64,000 nucleotides of DNA from positions 124,001 through 188,000 of the forward strand of contig NZ_JABSSX010000005.1 of the NCBI RefSeq assembly GCF_013280495.1, given 5' to 3'. Position numbers and translations under genes: made by a program. Positions 27,721-36,628 of this stretch are shown here, piece by piece. Position 1 is the first letter of the stretch. Every line of letters starts with the position of its first letter. The notes below the pieces were generated by a model. It made no database searches. It had not been told where the DNA came from and saw only the letters and a list, made by a program, of their open reading frames with translations. Origin of the DNA: Brevibacterium permense. GTDB lineage: Bacteria > Actinomycetota > Actinomycetes > Actinomycetales > Brevibacteriaceae.

Positions 27721-28977
27721 GTGATTGAAGTGGCGCAGCACGGGACCCGGCAGCACGAGCCCCAAACGCCGGCTTTTGTCTTGGACTCATCAGTCCTCGA
27801 AGAATTCATCGATCGATTTCGCCAAGCACTTCTGAATCAATGGCCGAATTCAGTGCTGTCATATTCTTTCAAAACGAATGCGCTGCCATGGCTTCTGTCT
27901 TTCATGAATACGCAAGGCATCTGGGCAGAGGTGGTATCGGATGCCGAGTACCAACTTGCACTGTCCGTGGGATATCGCCCGGATCGCATCGTGTTCAACG
28001 GCCCGGTCAAGAGTCGGCAGCGATTGCGCCAAGCTCTCGCCCACGGGTCAGTCGTCAACCTGGATTCAAAGAGAGAGGTCAGGTGGGCCGCCGAATTTGC
28101 CAAGGAACAGACCGAGCAGACGCTTTCGGTGGGATTGCGAGTCAATTGGAATCTTGAAGACAGATGTCCCGGGGAGAGCACGACGTCGGGACAGCACAGC
28201 CGTTTCGGGTTCAATGCGGAGAATGGTGAACTCGGCGCGGCGATGTCCATGCTGACGGCCGCAGGGGTGAGGGTGGCTGGTCTCCATATGCACCGGAATT
28301 CGCTCACACAGAGTTTGGGAGTCTATAAGGCGTCGGCAGAACTCGCTGCCGAGCTCATCTCCGAGTTCGACCTCGATCTCGAATGGATCGATATCGGCGG
28401 CGGGTTCTTCGGCAGTCCTGCCGGGACTCCGACATTCGACCAATATGTGTCGACGATTCGCAGAGGACTTGAGGGAGCGGTCGACATCGATCGAACTCAA
28501 TTGATCGTCGAGCCGGGCGGTTCGCTGATTGCGGTGCCTGTGGAATTCCATTCACAAGTAGTCGACGTCAAAGACGTCGGAGATCACCGGTACGTTGTCA
28601 CTGATGCCAGTCGCACCAATATCGATCCCCTCTTTCGGAGACAGAGGGAGTTCGATGTGCGAATCGATGCCGCTTCCGAGGAAGCGATTCCCGAACAGGT
28701 GATCTGCGGCTTCACCTGTATGGAGGACGATCGCCTAACAGTCCTGAGAGACGCGCCGCGGCTATCGGAAGGTGACCGGATCGTCTTCTACCGGGTCGGT
28801 GCCTACACGATGTCCTACCAGTCTTCCTTCATCGAATTCCCTCCAGCTGTCTTCGTCCGGAACGACGATTCTCTGAAATTGGTGAGGCGGAGGGGCTCGG
28901 TGGACGACTATCTGGGCGGACATACGTGGCTCGATGCCACGGCATCGGTACCCGCCGCGGTCGCAGCTGGTTCGTGA
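27721..28977 (+). CDS. Fold-III PLP-dependent amino-acid decarboxylase (LysA/BtrK-like)
   Basis: About 418 residues, alanine-racemase-fold decarboxylase. PLP lysine is Lys51 in LSYSFKTNALP. Other blocks are GLHMHRNSLTQ, the phosphate loop DIGGGFFG, EPGGSL in place of the usual EPGR, CGFTCMEDDRL with the active-site Cys, and GAYTMSYQSSF. These place it with diaminopimelate/ornithine/glutamyl-carrier decarboxylases and not with a certain housekeeping LysA. The GTG at 27721 follows AGAAGAGA; ATG codons at 27622 and 27670 are alternatives. It lies between two ATP-grasp genes, converging on the second with 59 bp between stops. The product is probably a decarboxylated amino acid. Confidence 0.83.
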   Translation: MIEVAQHGTRQHEPQTPAFVLDSSVLEEFIDRFRQALLNQWPNSVLSYSFKTNALPWLLSFMNTQGIWAEVVSDAEYQLALSVGYRPDRIVFNGPVKSRQRLRQALAHGSVVNLDSKREVRWAAEFAKEQTEQTLSVGLRVNWNLEDRCPGESTTSGQHSRFGFNAENGELGAAMSMLTAAGVRVAGLHMHRNSLTQSLGVYKASAELAAELISEFDLDLEWIDIGGGFFGSPAGTPTFDQYVSTIRRGLEGAVDIDRTQLIVEPGGSLIAVPVEFHSQVVDVKDVGDHRYVVTDASRTNIDPLFRRQREFDVRIDAASEEAIPEQVICGFTCMEDDRLTVLRDAPRLSEGDRIVFYRVGAYTMSYQSSFIEFPPAVFVRNDDSLKLVRRRGSVDDYLGGHTWLDATASVPAAVAAGS

Positions 28978-29036
28978 CAGAACCTCAGGCAAAGTCCTGG
29001 CACTCCAAGGCGACTCACGTCGGCCGTTGGACGGCG

Positions 29037-30074
29037 CTATAGACGGAGAACGGAGAATTCGTCTCTTCTCGCCGTCGTCATCCCGATCTCATAGTCCAAC
29101 AGTGATGGAGCATCGGCCAGTCCCGCCAATTCACGGACCAGGTAGGCGGGAACATCCGCTCCTGCAAGGTGGCAGAACGGGTACCCTCCACCGAACCGCG
29201 GATTGATATCGATGATCTGCGGGGAGCCTTCGGCGTCTTCTCTGAAGTCGACATCGATCGGCCCAACAGGCTTGAGGAGGTCTCCGAGTTCGGCCAGTGC
29301 CCAGGTGAAGCCGTTCGCTGCGACTGTTGTGGCGACATCGGTGTCTCCGCCTCTCATCCGGTCTTTGCGCCGCGCAAGTGCCCCATTCAGACGACCGGTC
29401 CCATCGAGAGCGAACACTCCATCGACGCCGAACTCCGCTCCGGGCAAGAGGGTCTGGATGATGACGGCGTCCTCGCCGCGAGTTGTCGGTTGTCCGCCGG
29501 CGTCTCTTGCCGTCTTCGCCGATTCGATGACCATTTCCAGCAGAGTCTCACCCGTGGCAGTGCGAAGCCCATCTGATCCGCTTCCGAAACGATGCTTGAC
29601 GATGAATCTCCCGCCCGATTTCGCCGCCTGCGCCGTGTCAGCCTCACTGCCGAGCCAGGTTGCGGGGGTAGGAAGTCCTCGATCACGCAACCTCGAAGCC
29701 ATCAGGTGTTTGTCGAGGACGATGTTCTGCGCATCGGCGTCGAGTGCTGCGACTGTGCAACCGAACCTACGCAGCTCGTCTGCCAGGCCGCCTGCCAATA
29801 CCTGAAGCTCGTAGTCATTCACCGAGACAAAGAGGGCAGGTGACTCTCGCCGAACCCAGTTCAATACCTCTTCGCGATACTCAGGAGAGTTGTATGCCGG
29901 CATCACCACGCCACGGTCTGCCAAAGAAAGGGTCGGAGCCGTGCCTCGGTACTCGAACGCGATGACTTCGCCGTGGATTCCTTCGGATCTCAAGGCCGCT
30001 TTGAACCACTCCACATAATGTGCCCGGTGGGCGGCAGAGGCAATGACAACCTTGAACCCGTTCGAATTCTTCAT
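29037..30074 (-). CDS. ATP-grasp ligase, copy 2
   Basis: 345-residue ATP-grasp enzyme paralogous to the protein at 26286-27326. Shared blocks are FIVKHRFGSGSDGLRTA, PGAEFGVDGVF, ARRKDRMRGGDTD and IIDINPRFGGGYPFCHLAGADVP. The N-terminus (VVIASAAHRAHYVEWFKAAL) is the preATP-grasp fold. GGGAGGA precedes ATG 30074. It lies 154 bp downstream of the polymerase-like gene on the same strand, so it may be the last gene of the polysaccharide operon. Conservation of the ATP and metal motifs suggests both copies are active; different acceptor or donor specificity is likely. Confidence 0.85.
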   Translation of the reverse strand: MKNSNGFKVVIASAAHRAHYVEWFKAALRSEGIHGEVIAFEYRGTAPTLSLADRGVVMPAYNSPEYREEVLNWVRRESPALFVSVNDYELQVLAGGLADELRRFGCTVAALDADAQNIVLDKHLMASRLRDRGLPTPATWLGSEADTAQAAKSGGRFIVKHRFGSGSDGLRTATGETLLEMVIESAKTARDAGGQPTTRGEDAVIIQTLLPGAEFGVDGVFALDGTGRLNGALARRKDRMRGGDTDVATTVAANGFTWALAELGDLLKPVGPIDVDFREDAEGSPQIIDINPRFGGGYPFCHLAGADVPAYLVRELAGLADAPSLLDYEIGMTTARRDEFSVLRL

Positions 30075-30228
30075 ACTAGGTCCTCCCTCGAATGCATTTC
30101 GAACTTCTCACTGAGCACTCGAATCACTGTATCGAAGCAGGCAGCACTGGCTGGGAACGAAAACAGCAGCAAGCGCCGACGCACTTGCACATTGCCCTGT
30201 GCAGCCGAGGTCGGGCCGATGTCGAGAA

Positions 30229-31755
30229 TCATTGCGGTTCCGAGACAGCTGAGAATTTCACGTACTGGGCCGTCCGCCGGCGTCGGTGGTCGAGGGAGTC
30301 GGCGAATGAGTCTTCTTTGTCAGCACGTCGCTCCGGCTCCCCCTGCTGGAAGGAGACGAATTGCGGGATGATTCGGCGTGGAACGTAGAAGGTGAGCAGC
30401 CAGAGGACGACGAGTGCTGCAATTCGTGCGTACATTCGCACTATCCATGTGTGGAATCCGGACCAGACGATGTCCCCGACTCCGCCCAATAGGGCTGCGA
30501 AGAACACCAAGAGCAGAAGGTCGCGTGGCCCCTGGACAGCACGTCTGTAGCTGCGGATCGTCCATGAGTCGATGCGATCAAGCATCACGGCGAGAAGCGG
30601 AACCCCGATCACCAGGCCCAGCGCTCCGAAATTCCACCAGAGATCGCCATAGACGGTTGCCACCGTGGAGAACCCGGTTCCATACAGCTGCGGATCTGTC
30701 AGAGCAGCGAGTTGATAGCCGATAGCGTCGGGTATCCAGTCGGGCGCGAAGCCATCGGGCAGCGCTGCCCGCAATGGTGACAGAAGCGATGCTCCGAGAG
30801 TCGGGAGACCTCCGAGGTCGAAGTCATGTATCAGAGACCCGAAGTTGCCGATGCCGACGAACATCGACGAGAGGCCCGTATCGTTCCCGTGCTCGCCGCT
30901 CAACGAGGCTTCGTATTCCCTGCGCCATACACCCAACACCACAAGAATCATCGGGGCGAGGAATACTCCGACCACTTTCAGCCATTGACGCCCGTATCTG
31001 AGGAAGAAGATGTAGACAGCGGCCAAGATGAGCGCAATGGCTCGCAAACGGCCTGTCCCCGAGATGATGGCGGTCGGATACACCAGGAGTGCTCCGGCGA
31101 TGGTCACGGTATTCCAAGGGTTCCTCAGACCGCGCGGGCTGAGCAGAATCGCAATGCAGATGAGCAGAATCGCCGATGACCCGAATCCGTCCGACAGCAC
31201 CCCCAGCCGATCTCCCAGAAGAACTGTGGCCGCGAGCGTAACGACTCCGGCGCCGAGGGCCCACTGCACGCAGCGGACAGGCAGCACCACCTCATGAGGA
31301 CGTCCTATTGAATCGGATCTCAGGCAGAGCATTCCGATCCCGATCTGAGTCAGCGTACTGCCGAACAAAGCCGTATTGAGGTAGACCTCGGGGTGGGAGC
31401 CGACGATGAAAGTCGGATCTGGGATGACGAGCAATCCGCTGACCCCGACGATTGCTGCACTCGATGCCATGAACAGTCCCGGCATAGTGATCCGATCACG
31501 TCCGAGTAACACGAAAAGCGTCATGCCGTGGGCAAAGGAAATTGCGGCGATGACCCCGCTCGAGTATGCGGCTGCTTCGACATCCGTGGAGAACCACAGG
31601 CGAGCAATGACGACGATCAGCACACAGACTGCGCTCAGTGATGCCACAAAGATCGGAGAATGAGCAGGGTCCTTGAGGGCACCTCTCCGGGCCTCGGACG
31701 AGTCCCTGTGAGGGCGGACAGGCGGCAGCACGTCACTCACCCTGCCCGAGCTCAA
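30229..31755 (-). CDS. Polytopic membrane protein, probable Wzy-like polysaccharide polymerase
   Basis: 508 residues with about 10-12 hydrophobic segments and a long extracytoplasmic loop (about residues 285-375, Leu/Asp/Gly rich), the topology of O-antigen polymerases and ligases. Sequence motifs in this family are weak, so the call rests on topology plus position directly after the chain-length/BY-kinase gene. A TTG start at 31755 overlaps the upstream TGA (TTGA); a GTG at 31740 preceded by GGGCAGG is the alternative. The C-terminal 40 residues are charged. It would join lipid-linked repeat units outside the membrane. Confidence 0.7.
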   Translation of the reverse strand: MSSGRVSDVLPPVRPHRDSSEARRGALKDPAHSPIFVASLSAVCVLIVVIARLWFSTDVEAAAYSSGVIAAISFAHGMTLFVLLGRDRITMPGLFMASSAAIVGVSGLLVIPDPTFIVGSHPEVYLNTALFGSTLTQIGIGMLCLRSDSIGRPHEVVLPVRCVQWALGAGVVTLAATVLLGDRLGVLSDGFGSSAILLICIAILLSPRGLRNPWNTVTIAGALLVYPTAIISGTGRLRAIALILAAVYIFFLRYGRQWLKVVGVFLAPMILVVLGVWRREYEASLSGEHGNDTGLSSMFVGIGNFGSLIHDFDLGGLPTLGASLLSPLRAALPDGFAPDWIPDAIGYQLAALTDPQLYGTGFSTVATVYGDLWWNFGALGLVIGVPLLAVMLDRIDSWTIRSYRRAVQGPRDLLLLVFFAALLGGVGDIVWSGFHTWIVRMYARIAALVVLWLLTFYVPRRIIPQFVSFQQGEPERRADKEDSFADSLDHRRRRTAQYVKFSAVSEPQ

Positions 31756-33302
31756 TCATTGCTGATCGCCCATTCCCCGGGGAAGACAGATCCACGACCT
31801 GAAGCCTGACGCAGAGAGCTGTCAGAAGCTGAGAGGGGGATCTCACGGTCGGAGTCTGGAGGAGCCTCCGCCTGCCGGACCGCCACTTGCTTCGAATAGA
31901 CGGGCTCCGGCTCAGCACGGTGCGCCCAAGTGTCGGGATCTTTCCGAGTTGAATGCGCGGCATAGCTGCTGCCATAACTCTGCGAATATGTTGTGCCTGT
32001 GGTCCGGGGTACCCCATTGAGCACGAGTCCGAGAAGGCGCGCCCGCACAAGTTGGATCTTTCGCAGCGCCTGAGTGATCTGCGTTCGACGCACAACCCCG
32101 TTTCGAGCGACGAAGACGGTTCCAGACACTCGAGTAGCCATCGCTATTGCGTCTGTCGCAGCAAGCACTGGCGCAGAGTCCAGGACAACGGCGTCGTACT
32201 GCTTGGTGGCTTCTTCGAGGAAGACTGTCATCTGCTCGCTGTCCAGCAGTTCAGCCGGGTTCGGGGGTATCGGCCCGCTCGCAAGAACGGCGAGGTTGAC
32301 GAGTTCCATAGGTTGGACGACGTCTTTCAACTCGGTATCCCCGATCAGCACTGTCGACAGGCCTGCGCCCCCTTCTATTCCGAGATACCGGTGCACAGAG
32401 GGATCGCGTAGGTCAGCATCGACAAGAAGCACGCGGTCCCCGCCGCGGGCGAGGGCGGAAGCGAGGTTGATGGAGGTCACCGATTTTCCTTCGCCTTTCA
32501 CAGAAGAAGTCACGAGCAGAGAGCGGCTCCTGCCCCGCGGCTCAAGGAAGCGGAGATTCGACCGCAGCTCCCTGTACGGTTCAGCCTGAACGTTCTGCGA
32601 TCCGTGCTCTGAAACGAAGACGTGGTTCTCTCCTGCAGTGATCAGCGGGACCGTCCCGATCACCGCGGCGTCGGTCAGCTGCTCAATGTGATCTGCTTTC
32701 CGCACCTTGTTGTCCAGTCGATCTCTGAGCACGGCAGCCAACATCCCTGCGAGTATCGCGGCGATCAATCCGAGCACGAAGTTCTGTGTGAGGTTCGGCG
32801 AGGACGGCGCTTTCGGCGCCGTCGCCGGAGTGACGACCGTCAGTTGGACTGTCGCCTTTCCGCTGGTGGTTTCGAGGTCTGCGACCTGCTCTTGCAGGCT
32901 TTCAGCCACCGCATTCGCAAGTTTCGCCGACGCTTCGGAACCGTCTGCTCTTGCGGTGATCGAGATGAGGAGGGTGTCTTCGGGCACTTCTGCTGAGACC
33001 CTGTCAGAGATCTGTCCGGCGTCGGCATCCAAGTCGAGGGATCTGATGGCGGGATCAAGCACGATAGGAGTGGTAACGAGATCCGCATAGGTGTCGATCT
33101 GCTGCCGCGCGTAATCAGCCGCGGCCGAGCGGTCGGTGACCGAATTGCCGGGATCGGTACGGACGAAGACGTTTGCGGACGACTCGTACACAGGGGGCTG
33201 CCGCGCCGTGATCCCGGCTACCGCAGCTATCACGACGAAGGCGGTCGACAGTGCGTAGACCCACCGTTCGCGGAGGATCGTCAGATAGTGCTGAACAATC
33301 AT
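31752..33302 (-). CDS. Wzz-type chain-length protein fused to BY-kinase (CpsCD/Wzc-like)
   Basis: 516 residues. A Wzz domain has membrane helices near residues 16-32 and 173-192 around an extracytoplasmic loop. The cytoplasmic BY-kinase domain shows Walker A KGEGKS (269-274), Walker A' VLLVDADLRDP and Walker B YDAVVLDSAPV. A short Tyr cluster (TYSQSYGSSYAAH) near residue 440 is the likely autophosphorylation tail, followed by a proline-poor, Ser/Glu-rich extension. It controls polymer length and export. The tyrosine phosphatase at 36625-37239 is the expected antagonist. The ATG overlaps nothing; about 100 bp separate it from the glycosyltransferase. Confidence 0.92.
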   Translation of the reverse strand: MIVQHYLTILRERWVYALSTAFVVIAAVAGITARQPPVYESSANVFVRTDPGNSVTDRSAAADYARQQIDTYADLVTTPIVLDPAIRSLDLDADAGQISDRVSAEVPEDTLLISITARADGSEASAKLANAVAESLQEQVADLETTSGKATVQLTVVTPATAPKAPSSPNLTQNFVLGLIAAILAGMLAAVLRDRLDNKVRKADHIEQLTDAAVIGTVPLITAGENHVFVSEHGSQNVQAEPYRELRSNLRFLEPRGRSRSLLVTSSVKGEGKSVTSINLASALARGGDRVLLVDADLRDPSVHRYLGIEGGAGLSTVLIGDTELKDVVQPMELVNLAVLASGPIPPNPAELLDSEQMTVFLEEATKQYDAVVLDSAPVLAATDAIAMATRVSGTVFVARNGVVRRTQITQALRKIQLVRARLLGLVLNGVPRTTGTTYSQSYGSSYAAHSTRKDPDTWAHRAEPEPVYSKQVAVRQAEAPPDSDREIPLSASDSSLRQASGRGSVFPGEWAISND

Positions 33303-33410
33303 GATCGTTCACTTCCTACGCGGCAGTGTTCAGTTGACTGAGAGGTGTGAGAAAGAAGTGCGCGGCGCTGCCCCTGTGGGTGGACATGACCACCCAGGGA
33401 GCCTCCACGA

Positions 33411-34589
33411 TCAATGTGCATCGAGGACCACCCCTCCGAGGCGTTCGTACGTCTTTGACCGGTCGAAATGGTCTTCGGCCATTCGTCTGGATCCTCGGCC
33501 GCGTTCTGCCAGTCGACGGTCATCGGCCATCTTCTTCAGGGCCTCGGCAAATGCGGCCGGAGTCGATTCGCAATTGATACCCGCTCCATACTCGGTGAGG
33601 AGATCTTGGTACTCGGCGCACTGCTGAGAGTTGACGACAGGGAGTCCTGCGGCTGCATAATCGCAGACTTTGTTGATGATGCTGGCCGCCGAGTTCGCAA
33701 CAATGGGATTGATGGCGATATCGCACCCGCGCAGACGCGAAACCATCTCCGGGTATTCGAGCTTGCCGTAGAACACCACGTCCTCATCCAGATCCCCTGC
33801 TTCATCACGCCAGCGATCTTCGAAGGGACCCGTACCCATGACGTGCAGGCGCATGCGGATGCCTTCCTTTCTCAGTTCGCGCAGAGCCCCGAACACCGAA
33901 GGCAGGTCGTAGCTGTGTCCCAGAGTTCCGATATATGCGAGCTCCGCGATTCCTGTTCGGAGAGGACGCAGAACCGGATAGGTGTCGAATCTCGCCAGAT
34001 CCGACCCGAGGTACACGGTGGAGACAGTCGAGCCGTCCCTGCGTGCCGAACTCACTCGTTCTGAATAGGTTTCGGAGACGGTCACCACTGCATCCGCAAC
34101 TCGGTAGATCGCCTCGGCACGCCTACGGATGGGGATCAGAGCCTGGCGCACCATCCAGCGTGGTCGCAAGACCATTTCAAAGGCCTCTGGCCATAGGTCC
34201 TGCACGTCGAGGATGAATCTCACATCGTTCTTCTCCGCGAATTCGGCTGCGGCATGCGCCACCTCGAGAGAAGGCATGGAACAGTAGATGATGTCCGGGA
34301 CCTTCCGCCGCCGCAGGTATTCAGCAAGGTTCCTGCCGAGGGCTCGGTGGCTGCGCAGACGACCGGCAGAGACGTTGCTCCGATACGACGGTTCATGCAC
34401 ATAGGTGGTCGAGTACAGCGGGTTCCGTTCCACCGAAGTGTCGCGTTGCGTCTTGAACGCGTGCAGGAACGAGGATGTGACCAGCTCGACTTCTGCACCG
34501 CGGCGAGCAAGAATGCTCGCCAAGCTGTCGAAGCGATCGTTCGGCAGCCATCCAGTTGCTGTGTAATGAGCGATCATCAATACGTCCAT
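33411..34589 (-). CDS. GT4-family glycosyltransferase (WbuB-like)
   Basis: 392-residue GT-B fold transferase acting on the lipid-linked sugar at the inner membrane face. The N-terminal half has MIAHYTATGWLPNDRF and RFILDVQDLWPEAFEMV, the acceptor-side block of WbuB-type enzymes. The C-terminal half has AYIGTLGHSYDL and the donor-binding EX7E-like region around IINKVCDYAAAGLPVVNS. It is the only glycosyltransferase recognised in the cluster apart from the phosphoglycosyl transferase, which would suffice for a disaccharide unit. Donor and linkage are not predictable. Confidence 0.9.
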   Translation of the reverse strand: MDVLMIAHYTATGWLPNDRFDSLASILARRGAEVELVTSSFLHAFKTQRDTSVERNPLYSTTYVHEPSYRSNVSAGRLRSHRALGRNLAEYLRRRKVPDIIYCSMPSLEVAHAAAEFAEKNDVRFILDVQDLWPEAFEMVLRPRWMVRQALIPIRRRAEAIYRVADAVVTVSETYSERVSSARRDGSTVSTVYLGSDLARFDTYPVLRPLRTGIAELAYIGTLGHSYDLPSVFGALRELRKEGIRMRLHVMGTGPFEDRWRDEAGDLDEDVVFYGKLEYPEMVSRLRGCDIAINPIVANSAASIINKVCDYAAAGLPVVNSQQCAEYQDLLTEYGAGINCESTPAAFAEALKKMADDRRLAERGRGSRRMAEDHFDRSKTYERLGGVVLDAH

Positions 34590-34593
34590 GACT

Positions 34594-35955
34594 TCACTTC
34601 CTTGTCCGGTCCGGATATCGGTCTATGAGCTCGATGTCAGATCCTGCAGGCTGTGCAGCCGTCGGTGCGGTGTCTGACAATTCCACGCCACCATCGGCAA
34701 CGTCAGCGCTCGGCCCATCTGCATACGACGGCCTTGCTTTGCGCCTGATCACCCGCGCGAGCGTGAAGGCTCCGGCAGCGGCGCAGACGGCATATCCGAT
34801 GATCGACCCGTAGGCCGCGCCGAACATTCCGTAGTGCGGTATCAGGGTGATGTATGCAATGAGCGAGGCCACGGTGCCGATGATTTCGACGACCGACACC
34901 GTTCCCGGGGAGTCCGCAGCGATGAGGAGGCCCTGTTGGACGCGTGTTACTCCGAAGATGACGGCGGATACAGCCAATGGGATGATTGCGGCCGCCGCCG
35001 GCGCATAGGAGTCCGGCAGAACAAAGACGATCATGGCGTATGCTGCAGCTGCGAGTACCGCGGCAGAAGCCACCAGCAGCAGAACGCTTCGGGCGATTAT
35101 TCGCACCGCTGGGAAGGAATGGGAAGAGAAGCCCTGAGACCAATTCCGTAATGAGGCATCAACCCACTGCTGCACCGGCCAGGTGGCCATCTCGAGAACA
35201 GTGGCTACTGTGACGTACAGGCCCAGCGCAGCTGAATTGCTCAAGATCGGCAGAAGCAGTCGATCGGATCGAAGCATGGCGGAATTGCTGAATTCGGATG
35301 GGAGCAGCACCCAGCCCCGCCGGCGAAGTCCTCGCTTCTCGGTTCGGGTGGGTTCCAAGTGCTTCGAGGGGCGGGGTGCGACGAACAGGAGGATCGCTGT
35401 CGGTACCGCGGAGGCCGCATAGGCCCACATCCACACCACCGGGTCATTCACACCGATCAGCACCAGCAATACCGCTCCGACGACGATGATCAGCTGGGTG
35501 ACGATCGCATTGACGGCAAACCATTTCCACTCACGGCTGCACACATAGGCGACGCGCAGAGCATGCACCAATGAATTGAGCGCAACGTAGGCGGCAATCG
35601 CAATCACACCCATCCACATCCATCTGGTGCTGAACGGCGACAGCGCTGCTGCGATGAAGGCGATGGGCAGAACGCAGAGCGTGCCAGGCGTCACCATGCG
35701 TGCAAAGACACGATATTCGGTGCCGAATCCTCCAGAACGCGAAGCGATGAAGGGCCGTTCGAGCCCCATGACCGCGAACACGGAAAGAAAGTATGCCAAT
35801 TGCAGTGCAAAAGCCAGGTCTCCGCGCCCCGCCGGACTCAACACGACAGCGGCAAGCAGATTGACTGCCACTGCACCACCGGCCGCCAAGATCTGGGCTG
35901 CCACCAAAACTGCTGCGGCGATCTTCGTGCCCCTCTGCCCGTCACTGGCTGACAT
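34594..35955 (-). CDS. Polysaccharide flippase (Wzx/MurJ-like, MATE-related)
   Basis: 453-residue membrane protein with about 12 segments starting at residue 10, and the polysaccharide-synthesis (Wzx) pattern: ILAAGGAVAVNLLAAVVLSPAGRGDLA at the N-terminus and a repeated half after residue 220 (SEFSNSAMLRSDRLLLPIL). It should flip the undecaprenyl-diphosphate-linked repeat unit. ATG 35955 lies 14 bp inside the upstream phosphoglycosyl transferase gene, with GGGAGA at about 11 bases; the longer open frame to 36225 is a shadow. The C-terminal 45 residues are acidic and variable. Confidence 0.85.
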   Translation of the reverse strand: MSASDGQRGTKIAAAVLVAAQILAAGGAVAVNLLAAVVLSPAGRGDLAFALQLAYFLSVFAVMGLERPFIASRSGGFGTEYRVFARMVTPGTLCVLPIAFIAAALSPFSTRWMWMGVIAIAAYVALNSLVHALRVAYVCSREWKWFAVNAIVTQLIIVVGAVLLVLIGVNDPVVWMWAYAASAVPTAILLFVAPRPSKHLEPTRTEKRGLRRRGWVLLPSEFSNSAMLRSDRLLLPILSNSAALGLYVTVATVLEMATWPVQQWVDASLRNWSQGFSSHSFPAVRIIARSVLLLVASAAVLAAAAYAMIVFVLPDSYAPAAAAIIPLAVSAVIFGVTRVQQGLLIAADSPGTVSVVEIIGTVASLIAYITLIPHYGMFGAAYGSIIGYAVCAAAGAFTLARVIRRKARPSYADGPSADVADGGVELSDTAPTAAQPAGSDIELIDRYPDRTRK

Positions 35956-36628
35956 CACTGGAGTTCTCCCATCCAGTGAACACAGGCATGGTGTCGTGCC
36001 CGTGTTTGCTGATTCCCCGCCGACCGACGACTGTTCGCACCGTCTGCAGAACGATGGAGATGTCGATTCGCAGACATCTGCCGTCGACGTATTCCACGTC
36101 GAGGCGGAAACGGTCTGCCCACTCAAGATCGTTGCGACCCCTGACCTGTGCCAATCCGGTGATGCCCGGACGAACCTCATGCCGTCGAGCCTGCTCAGGC
36201 GTATAGAGATCGAGATATTCGACAATCAATGGTCGCGGACCGACAAAGCTCATATCACCGCATACGACATTCCACAGCGAAGGGAGTTCGTCGAGGCTCG
36301 AAGCGCGTAGGAACCGGCCGAGTCGCGTCAGGCGCTGTCCGTCAGTCACACGCTCTTCGTCGGGCTCCACCATGGTTCGGAACTTCAGAATGTCGAAGAC
36401 CTTGCCACCCAGCCCTGGCCGAGACTGCCGGAAAAGCACCGGTCGACCGTGGACGGCCAGGACAACCAGGGCCACTCCGGCGATCACAGGGGACGCCAAG
36501 ATGAGTCCGATCACGCTGAAACAGATATCGGCAATGCGTTTCACATTGTCATAAGAGGTCCGTCCGTCCGAAGTGTGCGCACGTCGCGTACTCATTGCCG
36601 CCGGCCGTCGTCTGCCTTTCAACATCAT
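35942..36628 (-). CDS. Phosphoglycosyl transferase (PglC/WcaJ C-terminal type sugar transferase)
   Basis: Monotopic initiating enzyme that moves a sugar-phosphate from a UDP-sugar to undecaprenyl phosphate. At 228 residues it has only the catalytic core, like PglC. A re-entrant hydrophobic segment (about 30-55) is followed by LFRQSRPGLGGKVFDILKFRTM, then SLDELPSLWNVVCGDMSFVGPRPL with the catalytic Asp-Glu, and PGITGLAQVRGRNDLEW. The start ATGATG at 36628 follows GAGGGGGA and overlaps the phosphatase stop. With PglF- and PglE-like enzymes upstream, a UDP-diaminotrideoxy sugar is a reasonable substrate. Confidence 0.92.
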   Translation of the reverse strand: MMLKGRRRPAAMSTRRAHTSDGRTSYDNVKRIADICFSVIGLILASPVIAGVALVVLAVHGRPVLFRQSRPGLGGKVFDILKFRTMVEPDEERVTDGQRLTRLGRFLRASSLDELPSLWNVVCGDMSFVGPRPLIVEYLDLYTPEQARRHEVRPGITGLAQVRGRNDLEWADRFRLDVEYVDGRCLRIDISIVLQTVRTVVGRRGISKHGHDTMPVFTGWENSSDVSQ

